DNA from: Euwallacea fornicatus
Taxonomy: Eukaryota > Arthropoda > Insecta > Coleoptera > Curculionidae
DNA: 64,000 bases
Assembly (NCBI RefSeq): GCF_040115645.1
Contig: NC_089544.1
Location: 1,426,001 to 1,490,000 of the forward strand
Direction of reading: 5' to 3'
A model generated the notes under the pieces. It ran no database searches. It had not been told where the DNA came from and saw only the letters and a list, made by a program, of their open reading frames with translations. Every line of letters starts with the position of its first letter. Positions within the stretch are counted from its first letter, which is position 1. Of this stretch, positions 41,901 through 51,778 are shown piece by piece. The translations under genes were made by a program, and so were the position numbers.

Positions 41901-44512
41901 TTACCATGTTTAACAGTAGGTTTAACATTATTTATTTTAAATTCTTCACCATCCTTAGGCCATCGGCCCCAAAAATCTTGCATTTACTCCCACCACTAAA
42001 AATGACGTCACTCCACCAAGTATCGTGCTTGAAACTAAACTCTTTTGCACAATTCAATCTTCTTCTTCGGTTGGCTTCACTAAAGAATGGTTTTTTTCGC
42101 AGTAACTCTTCCATTATATCCATTTCCTTTTAATGCTCGGCGTATTGTTGGAGGAAGGACTTGTTTCCCAGTGTCCCTGAAGAGTTCATCGGCTAATTTT
42201 GGTGCGCTCGCTGCAGGATTATTTTCAATTTTCCGAAGGATGGTTCTCTCATCACGCTCATGCAATTTCCTCGATCGATCCTTGTGGGGGTATACACTCG
42301 ATACGATCCTCTTGTGCAAATCGTCAAATGATATCTGCCACTGTACTCTTGATTAGATTACATAACTCGGCGATTTTTCTGGAAGATTTTCCACTGGCAC
42401 TATGGAAAATCACAAGTTGCCTTATATCGAAACTGGTATTCCCTTTGCGGGTCATTGTACCTATTAATAGTGCGATGACTTAAATTTAACTGAAATGATT
42501 TTTTCATCATCGCCCGAGTTTGTATGCATATATCAAAACAACATTCCAATGAAATTCCAGAGCACAAAAAAAACATTTTATACACTGCCCGAACGTTGAA
42601 GTAGCCCAGAATTTACGCTCACTTTTATTTAAATTTTATTATTTGTTGGAAATTTTCCCTTTTTTTACATTGAAAATCACGCGGCTGTCAACGGAACGCA
42701 TATTTTATGAATTGCATTATTTCGCATCGCATTAATTGCGATTTAGATAAAACTACCGACAATAAAATGAAAACATTTCGGTGCCCGAATATTAAAGTCA
42801 CTCGGTGTATGTACTTTTATTTAGCCACCGGATGAAGCTATAAAGCCCCGAAAACTTCTGTTTGCGTCTACTCATCGCTCCCGCGTGTGTCCAATGCGTA
42901 CAGAGTGGTCGTTTCAACATGGCACCCTCGGTAGGACAGTGCGAACTACCGACGGGGGGATATAAACGAAAATTATGTTCGATGCTCAATCTCCTTTAAT
43001 CGGTGATTTGGACCGTTTTAATCAAATCCAATACCCAGTGAGCAAACCGCAATATTGCGATTCTGCAGAGGAATTTTCTTCGCAGAACGACCGCGTCGTT
43101 AGGATGTTATATAAAGCGCGACGCTAATGGTTCGTAAACAAAAAGGCTCAGCTTATTACCCAAATGGAAAATTACAGAATTTCACCGCAACTATTTTTTT
43201 CTTTATTGCATTGCCAGTTTACGGTATTCTTTTTCGTAATTACTTCGAGGCAATATTATGGTCGGGGGAATAATTATTGGTTTTAGAAATAAGGCGAGTT
43301 TAAGAAATTTTTTTGTGCAGTTCACTGAGCATGCGAAAAGCATTAAATCGCGAATCAGTTTTGACGTGCTGTACGAGAGAGGATTTAAAAAAAAAATACA
43401 TATTTACAATTTGATGCGTCAGTTCCGTAAATAATAATTGTTTTTGCGGAGATAAAAATATCGCAATAAGGCGCTGATAAAACTCCCCTGATGATAATTT
43501 AAGCAACAAAGCTCATTGAAGGTCGAAAGGTGTTATTCGTCATATCCCAATGTGGAAAGTAACTTGCATTAAGTGCACCGCACTGTATCACACGAAATAC
43601 CCACATTCATAACTAGCTCCCCTTTTCATCTCCCATTTGCTTAACTTGACTTTTTTTTTTTTTTAAGTAACCGTGCATGCCCTTCTCACCTCGAAATTAA
43701 TCGATTAAATTTGTTCTTTTCAGTTAAAAATATCGTTTTTGGATGGGATTCCGGATATATATGAGTATCCATCGGAGTTATCCCTTCTTTTGGAAGAGAC
43801 GCCAGTTCAGACGTTAACGGGCACTGCTCAAGTTGGCCATACAGTTCCAGCCCTTTCTGGTAAGTTTCCATGCGAAAAAATCCGAAACATTTTAAAAGTT
43901 TTTGGTACGAACCTTCCCCAGTCAAAACAATTGTTAAATTAAGTAATTGAAGAAAATAATTTGGAAAACAACTTTTGTTAACAATTTGGGGAGGGATTTT
44001 TAGGTCGAAACGTTATCGAACGTGTTCATGCGATGATTTTCGAGGTAAACCACTGAAAATATGGCTCGAAGCCAGACGCCTTTACTGAACGTCAAAAGGA
44101 CAACTTTTACCAAATTTAAAGGACCTTGCAATTATCATTGTTGCAGGGCCGCATTAGTGTCCACCCGTTCAAAACATCCAGTAGAACTAGAGACGCTCCT
44201 ACGTCTCCCGGTATAAAATTCGTTATTCAAAATCTACGTGAAATTACACGTTTTCTCCTTGTGTGAACTTCTGCGCTTTGAAGTACGATATAAAGCAAAC
44301 CAATCTTCTTTCTAGGTTCATCTCTTGCAACCTACACCCCAAAAACCACAGAAGACTTTCAATTAGGAGTTTCGAAAAGTTTTCAAGACATTCCGGTAAG
44401 CATTCCTAAGTCTGAAGTACAGGCGAAAGAAACGGAAGCAGACGTAGTATTGGAAGAAATCGAGAAGCCGGTCCTGTTCAGTTCGGGTAGTACAAGTGAT
44501 ATACTTTTCTGA
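20966..44512 (+). CDS. Taperin/phostensin-like PP1 docking protein
   Basis: Exons 20966-21067, 28313-28631, 28684-28885, 28936-29132, 29783-29890, 30551-30821, 30873-31067, 31128-32031, 37441-37641, 43724-43859, 44316-44512. All phases agree and the sum is 944 codons (943 residues). Residues 15-25 (IPQWKKDLIAR) resemble the short N-terminal motif of taperin and phostensin (proline, two residues, tryptophan-lysine, then a basic helix). Residues about 80-120 form a conserved-looking block starting YGPGIVNRLRNKYLSL and ending SLENLLDDD. Residues 835-838 are KISF, an RVxF-type protein phosphatase 1 docking site of the form reported in those proteins, followed by GIPDIYEYPSE. Between them the chain is Ser/Lys/Pro-rich and probably disordered. 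By analogy it would target PP1 to actin-rich structures or the nucleus; that is inference. The stop is followed by poly(A) signals near 45.6-45.7 kb. Further small exons may be missed in the long introns. Confidence 0.7.
22500..23125 (+). mobile_element. Degenerate mariner transposase fragment
   Basis: From 22507 the frame reads DESRSERPVVV...ALTEIVEADPTQ, the helix-turn-helix region of mariner transposases. After stops and frameshifts, pieces of the catalytic half follow: FEILNPSESITADLY near 22740, then LPSYSPDSSPSDYHLFRA near 22930-22990, the signature around the third Asp of the DD34D triad, and a last piece ending ESEGGYFK. The central part is missing or unreadable. No ends were found, and it is inactive. 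Confidence 0.8.
24158..24174. repeat. (AT)n tract
   Basis: A short AT dinucleotide run directly after an A-tract, in the first intron of the taperin-like gene. Confidence 0.85.
25176..25184 (+). other. Candidate alternative first coding exon (Met-Val-Gln)
   Basis: GAAAATGGTGCAG is followed at 25185 by the strong donor GTAAGG. Read as ATG GTG CAG it ends in phase 0 and would join exon 28313 in frame, replacing the 34-residue N-terminus that carries the IPQWKKDL motif. The frame stays open upstream to an ATG at 24825, but that extension looks non-coding. This is a proposal from splice phase alone. Confidence 0.3.
26550..26765. repeat. MITE-like segment
   Basis: Begins near ACACGCCGGGTGTGTC and ends near ATTGACACCCTGTAT. 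The right end matches the CACCCTGTA motif seen at several other places in the window, which suggests a short non-autonomous DNA transposon. The left end is a poor match. Confidence 0.35.
27855..27869 (+). repeat. Run of 15 C
   Basis: A homopolymer of 15 C in the first intron of the taperin-like gene. It may be a sequencing or assembly length artefact. Confidence 0.9.
29783..29890 (+). other. Taperin-like gene exon 5, first copy of a duplicated exon
   Basis: Acceptor TACTTTTCAG, donor G|GTAAAA. It is 108 bases, phase 1 in and phase 1 out, so it can be skipped without changing frame. It encodes GDVAAKISSFNSLIVKTK, closely matching the start of exon 6. Protein residues 274-309. Confidence 0.7.
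30551..30821 (+). other. Taperin-like gene exon 6, second copy of a duplicated exon
   Basis: Acceptor TTCATTTTAG, donor GAG|GTAAGT. It enters in phase 1 and leaves in phase 2. It opens with GDVAAKVDSFNDIIVKNK, the same pattern as exon 5, and then has a longer unique Lys/Pro-rich part ending PIPDVS before the split Arg codon. Protein residues from 310. Confidence 0.8.
32032..37440 (+). other. Intron 8 of the taperin-like gene (5.4 kb)
   Basis: Runs from AAAG|GTAAAT to CACTTTCCAG. It holds a Tc1 remnant (33540-34150). Between 35300 and 35380 there is a weak initiator-like TTCAGTTCA that could belong to an internal promoter, but nothing confirms it. No coding exon with a consistent phase was found. 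Confidence 0.55.
33540..34150 (-). mobile_element. Degenerate Tc1 transposase fragment
   Basis: On the - strand, NVLFTDQSRL (first Asp) lies near 33950, YVQDNVRPP (second Asp) near 33770 and WPPQSPDLSLTERVCDML (third acidic position) near 33660. Frameshifts and substitutions separate the pieces. I could not find inverted ends. Confidence 0.75.
39860..40120 (+). mobile_element. Degenerate transposase C-terminal fragment (Tc1/mariner superfamily)
   Basis: The frame shows RWTGRNGPIRWPAR, a stop, then PDLNLCDFFLGYKKTLGF. This is the pattern (R-W-x-G-R-x-G-P ... W-P-A-R-S-P-D-L-x-P-x-D-F-F-L-W-G-Y) of transposase remnants common in insects. The upstream part is not readable and no ends were found. 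Confidence 0.6.
40441..40495 (+). repeat. Imperfect direct repeat
   Basis: TATTATATTATAGTTCTCCTG is followed about 30 bases later by TATTATATTATAGTTAGAG and TTCTCCTGG, a simple local duplication. Confidence 0.6.
41000..42811 (-). mobile_element. Complete but inactive Tc1 transposon
   Basis: The left end CATACAGTGAGTCACTTTAA (41000) and the right end finishing TTAAAGTCACTCGGTGTATG (42811) are inverted copies, each flanked by a TA target duplication (40998-40999 and 42812-42813). Length is 1,812 bases. On the - strand the N-terminal helix-turn-helix region is readable (ERDERTILRKIENNPAASA, then SFKHDTWWSDVIFS near 42000), followed further down by SLDLDPTEHLWDELDRQM, around the catalytic Glu. 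Stops, frameshifts and a run of 17 G (41552-41568) break the frame, and the first catalytic segment reads FSGGSK where FSDESK is expected. Confidence 0.9.
41552..41568 (+). repeat. Run of 17 G inside the Tc1 element
   Basis: A G homopolymer within the old transposase frame; it would encode polyproline on the - strand. Its exact length may be a sequencing artefact. Confidence 0.9.
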
Positions 44513-45699
44513 AAGACTGTTTTTGCTTTTCTACACAGGGTGTTTTTTTAAAAGTGCGGCTCGAATTCAAGGGGATAACATATACCCGGAATCGCTACAT
44601 TTCCTAAATTTAGGGTGTTAAAGTTGTTTTCTTCCGCTTTTCTAAAGGTGCTTAGTGCGATTTAGTTAAAATGTTCGCCGTTTACTAACAATATATTTCC
44701 TGGATATATCAGACTTCATCCAAGTATTTCCAGGAGAGCAATAACGGTCAGTGGATTTTTGCATTGCTTATAATTAATTCGAGTAGTGCAAGTATCAATG
44801 CAACTTTTCTGTCCCTTGATGTTTTTGATATCTTGTTTCGTTTTCGGTATTAAAATTAAAATTCAAGCTCTTGCACCCCTCTCAACAAACTTAATTAAAA
44901 AAAAAATTAAATTAATGAAATTTAACGCTACAAAGCTATAAAAGTGCGTTAAAATTGCTACCACCGACTGGAATACACGAACCTATTATTAAATAACTGC
45001 TCAAGTGTTACGAGAACACCGGAACTGTTTTTTAACACCTTTTGTGAAAGGAAATTATTGGAAAAGTGCAAAGTATTATTTGGTGAAAACATTCCTTGCA
45101 GTTATCCAATATCATCAAATCGCTCATTTAATACATTCCTCTAAGTGTTTCTTCATTCCCTGTAAAATTTCAATTTGCAGTGTTGATTATAATTAATACA
45201 TCACCAATATTGCATATCACAGCATTTCTATCCAGTGCTGGTATTTTGATAAAAATCGGATATTTTTATTAAGAATAGAAAATTAACTTTTATATCTTTT
45301 TTGGTAAATTTACTCCACTTTTAGCATTTTAAACGTGGAATATTTAAGTTTCGCAGCCATAAACTTGTCAATGCGATAGATTTTGTTATTTAACCAATTT
45401 TTCTATTAAGTTTCTGGTTTTTCCCTTTTTTTCTAGTCTTTTGCTCATTTCAGCTGCGTCTCCCTAGATGATTTTAGCATCAGATCATAAGTTCCAATTG
45501 AAAAACAAACTTTAGATCTGGACTTTGCACAATTCAGTGTCAGACATGATTTTTTTCAATTACATCGTTCCTAAAGTATATTTTGATGCATTCCTTATAG
45601 GTGACATTTCTATTACAAAGTACATTATATTATTAAATAAATATTGCACGCAAATGTGTCCTGTAGGTCAGCATAGCTTTAGCGTCTCAATGCGCGTAA

Positions 45700-45705
45700 A
45701 ATAAA
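45700..45705 (+). terminator. Candidate poly(A) signal of the taperin-like gene
   Basis: AATAAA about 1.2 kb after the stop codon; another lies at 45636-45641. Which one is used cannot be told from sequence. Confidence 0.4.
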
Positions 45706-45887
45706 GGACATGCAGGGCAAATAATCGAGGATTAATGTTAGCGTTTTATACGTTTAAACGTTCCATGTAATTAATGTATGGATTGAAAAATGGCTCATTG
45801 TGTGTGAAACATTTGTGTATCAGTGAAAGAAAGCTTGTATTTTATTTGTAACGCTAGGTATACTTCATTTTTAGAAATATACACACG

Positions 45888-45897
45888 TTTATTTATT
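45888..45897 (-). terminator. Candidate poly(A) signal of RMI1
   Basis: On the - strand this reads AATAAATAAA, two overlapping hexamers about 160 bases past the RMI1 stop. It lies within 200 bases of the opposing candidate signal. Confidence 0.5.
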
Positions 45898-46058
45898 ATT
45901 CATTTCGTTTAATTTTGTCTTTAAAAGAGATTACTAGTATTTAAACAATGAGATGTTTCTAAATAATACTTTTATGAGATTCTAGAATATTCACAATGGC
46001 TTAATGCAAGCATTGTGAGCGATTGTGCTGTTAGAACTCGCCTTATGTACTAAAGCAT

Positions 46059-48594
46059 CTACATATCAACGACGCTTACGACAACGGGGTGTTTTTCTCC
46101 TTTGGTAACCTGCACCTCTATCACGTTGTCCAGAGCAACTAATTTGCTGTGAATATTTCTGAGAACCTGGAAAATAAAGAAAAACACAAATGTTTTTCCA
46201 AGATTTTCGTTTTGCTTAGCAAGTTGACTAACCCGAAAAAGCTCGTCCTTAACACTAGTTTCAGAGTTTAGGGACAATTTTCTCAAGTGTTCCAGCCGCT
46301 CCGCGGAACTTTCAGCGAATTTTTCAACAATCCTCGGATGAACTTGGACGATTAACTCTCCAGAAGCGTCCGTCACAGATATAGTCAGGTAATACTTACC
46401 GTCGACTGTGCTCAACTTGTCTTGAACACATTTAAATTTGGCCTTTAACTTAAATTTCCCCTTGCCGATGTCCGGAATTAGATTTTTCAGTTTTTCAATC
46501 TTCATAATGTTAACCCTTGGAAGTTCTTGCATGTTTTTGTTATTTGAGGAATTCACACCCAACGATACACATCCAGTTTTTTTAAGAGATTCATTGAATA
46601 AGTCTAACGGGACACGATCTTGCGGCTTTTTGCTCGAATGTATGTGAATATCGAATGGATCTTGGTTATCGCCAACATGAACGTTCGTTGTAGAGCAGCT
46701 GGGAGATCCTTTGCTTGCAAAATTTAGTTTGCTCTGGGCTAGTTTTTTAGACGGCCTGGATTTTAATTTCAATTCCGGGCTTTTCAACCTCTCTTTAAAA
46801 TCCCTCACTACTTGGGTGCTGCATGGTAAATTCGCCATTTCGTCATCAATGTGGTCCAAATGCGAATCTATATCGATATTGTCGAAACTATCGTCTAATA
46901 TGATCACTTCATTCTTGGGATCTTTGGAAGAGTTCGATACAACGTTTTGAAGCCCGTTTACCTTAATTTGCTTCTCTCTTGCATCTAATTGATCTAAGTG
47001 CTGATTGAGCAAATCGTCGTCCATTTCATGTTCCTCGAACAAATCTGGAGATCCACAACTGCGGGAGTTACCTTTTACAGAAATATTATTTTTAAAATGA
47101 GTCACGGAAGATTCCTCAAAGTCCTCTTCAAGTTCTCTCAAAAGCTCATCGTCGATCTCGAATTCTTGATGAATTGCTGACTGTTGCTGCCGATTTCTGT
47201 TATGATTCGGAAGAGGATTTGGGTTTCGAGGTCGGTTCATACTGCCATTCAGAGGGGGATTTTGGGGCGCCGGACGATGTTGATTGAGGTTTTTATTTAA
47301 TTCACTTTCAGTTTGGACTGTAATGCAGCAAAATGCAATAATTAATGATGTTTTGTTACGGAAAATTTATAAAATTAAATGTGGGGTCGTCACATCTAAT
47401 ATTGAAATTTGCGAGCAGACCGAGTACGAAGTGGAAAAAAATGAAATTTAAGGCGTAAACAAGAGGAAAACTACTCAGAAAAATACAATTATGTTAAAAA
47501 GGAGCACAAATCAGGTAAAAATACTGGAGACTTCTGACAGGCATCTTACCATCTGGAACCTCCAACATTTTTTCATCAAAGGCATGTGGCGCGGGATTTT
47601 CGGGCAACCCTAGTGCTCTGGCAAGCACGTTTTCAGCAGCTTTCGAAATAATTATATCATCAACAGATCCACCTAAATTCTACAAAGCAACTACTTACAA
47701 ATATAACACAGATTTTTAATGGTTTAATGCACACCTTTATGTTGTTTGGCTCTAGCATTAATCTACCATTTCTTATCACTACTGGACCAGTGATTTTAAA
47801 CTTTGTGCCTGGTAATAAATTAATACTTAGACATTCAATTGGCTTAAATTCCATTGCCTCCACTTCTTGAACACCATCAGTAAGAGTCAATTGTAATACC
47901 TATGAGAATCTAAGTGACAGTTAGATGAACGTAATGTAAAAAGAGTGGAAATATAAGATGCAGGAAGAAAAACTAATAATTAAATTTGAAAAATAAAATT
48001 GGAATGTTGAGCTGCATCCCTTACACTAAATAAAATTTCTTAGTTTATATATTGATTTATTTCATTTGAGTATTACTAAAATTCTCACTCTTTTCCCAAA
48101 ATCCTTCTCTATGTCAGTATTCTTTGCAACATTATTTCTAATTCTTTGTAACTGCCACAACTTTGGCTTTGAAATATCTATTATTTGCATTAGCTGCAGG
48201 TAATAAATGCCTGTTAAGCTGTGCTTCTTTTTAGAAGACATGCCTAAGGGCAAACACGTTATTTCCACCTCTCTCAGATCTAAAAAAGATAATTTAATCA
48301 CGTAATTCTTCATAAACAGTACAACTTCTTGAGTAACTTCTATTCCCTACAAGTGTTAGAGAATTTTTTGGAAGACAGTAAATGAAACTCCTTAATATTA
48401 GCAAAACAAAATATGCACTGGACATTACCTAACACCAACCACTGTTCATAAACCATATTTTGTAGATGTTGTAAAGTGTAATTTGGTGGTAAATCATTTT
48501 TACACCAATCTATACAGCTTTCTAGCCATTCCATAGAGAGAGGAATTTGGAAATTATCAAACATTCGTTTAATTTGGTCTACTTCGGATGGCAT
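46059..48594 (-). CDS. RMI1: RecQ-mediated genome instability protein 1
   Basis: Exons 48429-48594, 48089-48279, 47735-47899, 47550-47679, 46233-47317, 46059-46166; 614 residues (human RMI1 has 625). RMI1 is the OB-fold subunit of the BLM/TopoIII-alpha/RMI complex that dissolves double Holliday junctions and limits crossovers in the nucleus. Residues 1-60 match the N-terminal helical region (MEWLESCIDW, VYEQWLVLG). OB1 follows, with LTLTDGVQEVEAMEF, NLLPGTKFKITGPV and GRLMLEPNNIK then LGGSVDDI. An acidic, probably disordered middle (about 240-490) contains EFEIDDELLRELEEDFEES. Residues about 497-614 look like the C-terminal OB2 (KLKAKFKCV, YYLTISVTDASGELIVQVHP). The last intron is inferred from CGG|GTTAGT to TTTTCCAG; without it the frame stays open but inserts the phenylalanine-rich stretch FVFFFIFQ. 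Convergent with the taperin-like gene. Confidence 0.9.
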
Positions 48595-48770
48595 GGTCTG
48601 CCTTGCACTGTATCATATACAATGGATTTTCGCTTAAAAATTAAGCAAATTAATAAGGTAATTGCAATTTAATTTAATATCTATAACATTTTTACTTTAT
48701 TTTTATTTACTTTTTCGGAATTTGAGGTTAGATTGGCAACTCATACTTTAATCTAAAACTACGAATAAAC

Positions 48771-48804
<34 letters not shown>

Positions 48805-49911
48805 GAAACATTTAAAAAAGTGCATATGCACTCACACCTATAGCATTGCACGCATTCGATTGCCAAGAGTGCAACAAGCGACGTTGCCATTGTTACCGAT
48901 TGCAAAATAGGGTGCAGGTATCTTGGACAAAATAATGCCACTAATTCCGAAAATGTGAACTGTGGAGATTCCGCAATATTGAAGACAGCCCTACATGTGG
49001 TTAGGTATGTCAAGAACGACATGATAAAAGATCGCAATTAAATAGCAAAGCTGCAAAGCGGGTTGAATTTTCGCAAAAAAAAGGACACGCATATATCATT
49101 GCATAATATATTTTTTATCGATGTTGCTCAACCGAGTTCGTTAAGAGTAAGGTGACAAATTGAGTTATTAAAGGCTTTCATAAATACCTTTAATGTCGCC
49201 TTCTACTTTAATAGCCTCCTTATATATCAAAAGAATTCTTTGAACAATTTCTATGGTTCAAATTATTCCGTTATAACAATCATGTAAACATCCGTCAAAA
49301 TTATGGCGTCTGGAACATGGCTGTGTTGATATGTGACATCACTTTTTGACGTCACACGCACCAACATATAAATTTTAAATGTATGAGTCTCAAATAAATC
49401 TACAGCTTATTAAACGAAAAGTGGAGATCGTTTAATTGATATTATAATTATTAATTTTCCACATACTTGAAAAGCGACAGAAAAGAATGTTTTAGATGGA
49501 ATTTTCGTGCCAAAACAAAGATTTGCCAAGTCGGCGGATAAAAGTTCAGTTGGCAGCGCGTCGACGCCATACGCGCGGAGCATGATGGGAAAATCATGGA
49601 AGTCTCTTGACAAGACAAGTGACCATTGTTCACCATTTCTGAGGAAAATAAACACTAAATTTGTTATAATTTCTCAAAGGATTTGTAAAAAGCATTTTCC
49701 ATAAATTAGGAAATATTCAGACGCGGCGACCATCTCAGGATGATTTAATCCGTAGCGTAGTCGCTAGCTTAGGTAAGAACTGAGAATTCGGCGCCATCCG
49801 ACTCGTTACAGCAAGACAACAATCCACTTCCCTCAAAAATTATAAATAAACATTCTTGTACGCCATATTTTAGGGTAATCTCTCCAGTGGTTCTGTCGAA
49901 AAAAAAACATC
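48595..49911. promoter_or_regulatory. Upstream region between RMI1 and the PWWP gene
   Basis: 1.3 kb between divergent start codons. It holds an (AG)n tract (48771-48804) and short open frames without recognisable content. Both promoters should lie here, but I cannot place them. Confidence 0.4.
48771..48804 (+). repeat. (AG)n microsatellite
   Basis: About 17 AG units with one interruption, 180 bases upstream of the RMI1 start codon. Such GA tracts can be GAGA-factor sites in insects, but nothing here shows that it is one. Confidence 0.95.
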
Positions 49912-51736
49912 ATGTTTGAGCCAGGTGATTTAATGAAGGATCCACCCTCTTACGAGAAAGGGGACATTGTTTGGGTGAAACTGAGTGCTTACTGGTGGCC
50001 TGGTGAAGTGAAACTTGAAGAAGATTTGCCCAGTGATTTGGCTAAGGACTTCAAAAAGCCACCTTTACTCATTGTGAAATTCTTTGAAGAAGACACATAG
50101 TAAGTTTTAGCTATTTAGTCTCATGTCTTTATTCTACTATGGTCCTACAGAAAAACCACTGCAATTGCAAATTTTACTGATAGAGACAGTTTTTCAACTT
50201 CTCAGCAGTAAATGCTTATGCAAGGCAAGTTTTTATGTTTGGTGAAGGGATCTTGAGAATGATCAGTTGCCAAGTCATGTATATGGTGAAAGAACTGCAT
50301 TGTTAGGACACCAATTTGAAAGATATTTGGTTTTATTGAAAAGGTTTATGGCTGACTAAATATTTGCAAAAACGTTCTCATAATTAAACTATATTATAAT
50401 GAAGATTTTTTAAACACAAAACAAATTTAAGGGGATATTACTTGTGTCAAAATAGGGGATAACGTCCATGCAAACAGTCCAACATCGTTCAAGGGCTTTT
50501 GACAAAAAAATTCAGTAACAAGCATTTGTTTTGGAAATTAATTTCTGATAGCTGCTGATGATCTCCACTATATTAAAAGACAATTTTGTATGATGCAATT
50601 AAGTCTCAGACAATACCTGTAGAAGTTTCAACTTCATTACTGCTTTAGATCTGGGTTCACATATTCTATTTGACTTCAATATAATCCATTTTTATAACTA
50701 ATAAACTGGATAGGTCTACTTTATATGAATGAAAGGAATTGGAAAATGTTGGTCCATCTACCAACATTAATTGAGTTTTTAAGTTTTAGTCAAGATTGTT
50801 TTTATTTGATACTAAGTGTAGTTTTAATGAACTTCCAACACTCCTTTAATATTTTATAATATCAAATGTGTTAAGGGGCATTTTCTGCCTATAAACCCCA
50901 TACAATTTACTAGTTTCCTTATTTTTTGTCATTATCTGTACAAGAGACATGTGGCTATGTGGCATGTCCAAAGCTATGAAGAAATTGGGTGTACACTAAA
51001 CAGTTGTCAGACCAAATTATAAAAACTAAACTCATGTTCTGTTTTAAGATTAGTAATAAGTAATAAAATAATAAAGATAATAAAACTAATAAGACTAATA
51101 AAATACACTCTGGTAACAGCACTCTGACTTTTAATAGTTATGAGACTACCATCAAGCAAGTTTAATCAAAATTTCTATCAATAATATCATCTAGGATGCA
51201 AGATTCACCACCAAATTTTAATCTTTGAAGAAATTTCTTAATGCTTTATGTATAATTTAGTTTAATTATCAAACAATTTTCCAATAAATTAATTCTGAAA
51301 TATTCTAGTATTGTTTTCTGAAAAATAGACATTAATCAGGTATATTCAATTTTAATGTGACAATTTTTTGTATCAACTATGAACTCAGGTTAGATGACTT
51401 CTAGTATCAGTAGCACTATTTCATTAAATTCATTGAACATTAGTTAATCAAATACTCTACTCTTTATGCAATTACTTGATCTATATCAATTTAGATCTAT
51501 GAAACTTTCACATTTCCACTGAAATTAATCTGTTAATGAGAGTTAACTAATTTTGAGATTTTATTGTACAGGGTAAGGTGCATTTCTGATTTACAGCTAA
51601 CCGAATGTTGATATATTGTCATTGGAAACATTCTGATTGATTTTAAGTGCAGTGTACAATTTGGTCAACATGGTACATTTCGCAGAACAAGCAATTGTCG
51701 ACATTCTGGAAATTAGAGGAAGTGAAATCTTCATCT

Positions 51737-51778
<42 letters not shown>

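Larger units (their letters stand above)
37642..43723 (+). other. Intron 9 of the taperin-like gene (6.1 kb)
   Basis: Runs from AAG|GTGAGC to TTCTTTTCAG. It contains a transposase fragment (39860-40120), an imperfect direct repeat (40441-40495) and an end-to-end Tc1 element (41000-42811). No host exon is visible. Confidence 0.6.
44513..46058. other. Convergent 3' region of the taperin-like gene and RMI1
   Basis: This holds the 3' untranslated parts of both genes. A MITE-like start ACACAGGGTGTTTTTTT lies at 44535. Forward AATAAA hexamers at 45636-45641 and 45700-45705 probably end the taperin-like transcript. No further gene is seen. Confidence 0.55.

Noticed and set aside
49410..49655. Open frame on the - strand upstream of the PWWP gene
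   Set aside because: No domain, no splice context and no likeness to a known family; probably chance in untranslated or promoter sequence. A THAP-like ending on the other strand was also considered and lacks the required cysteines.
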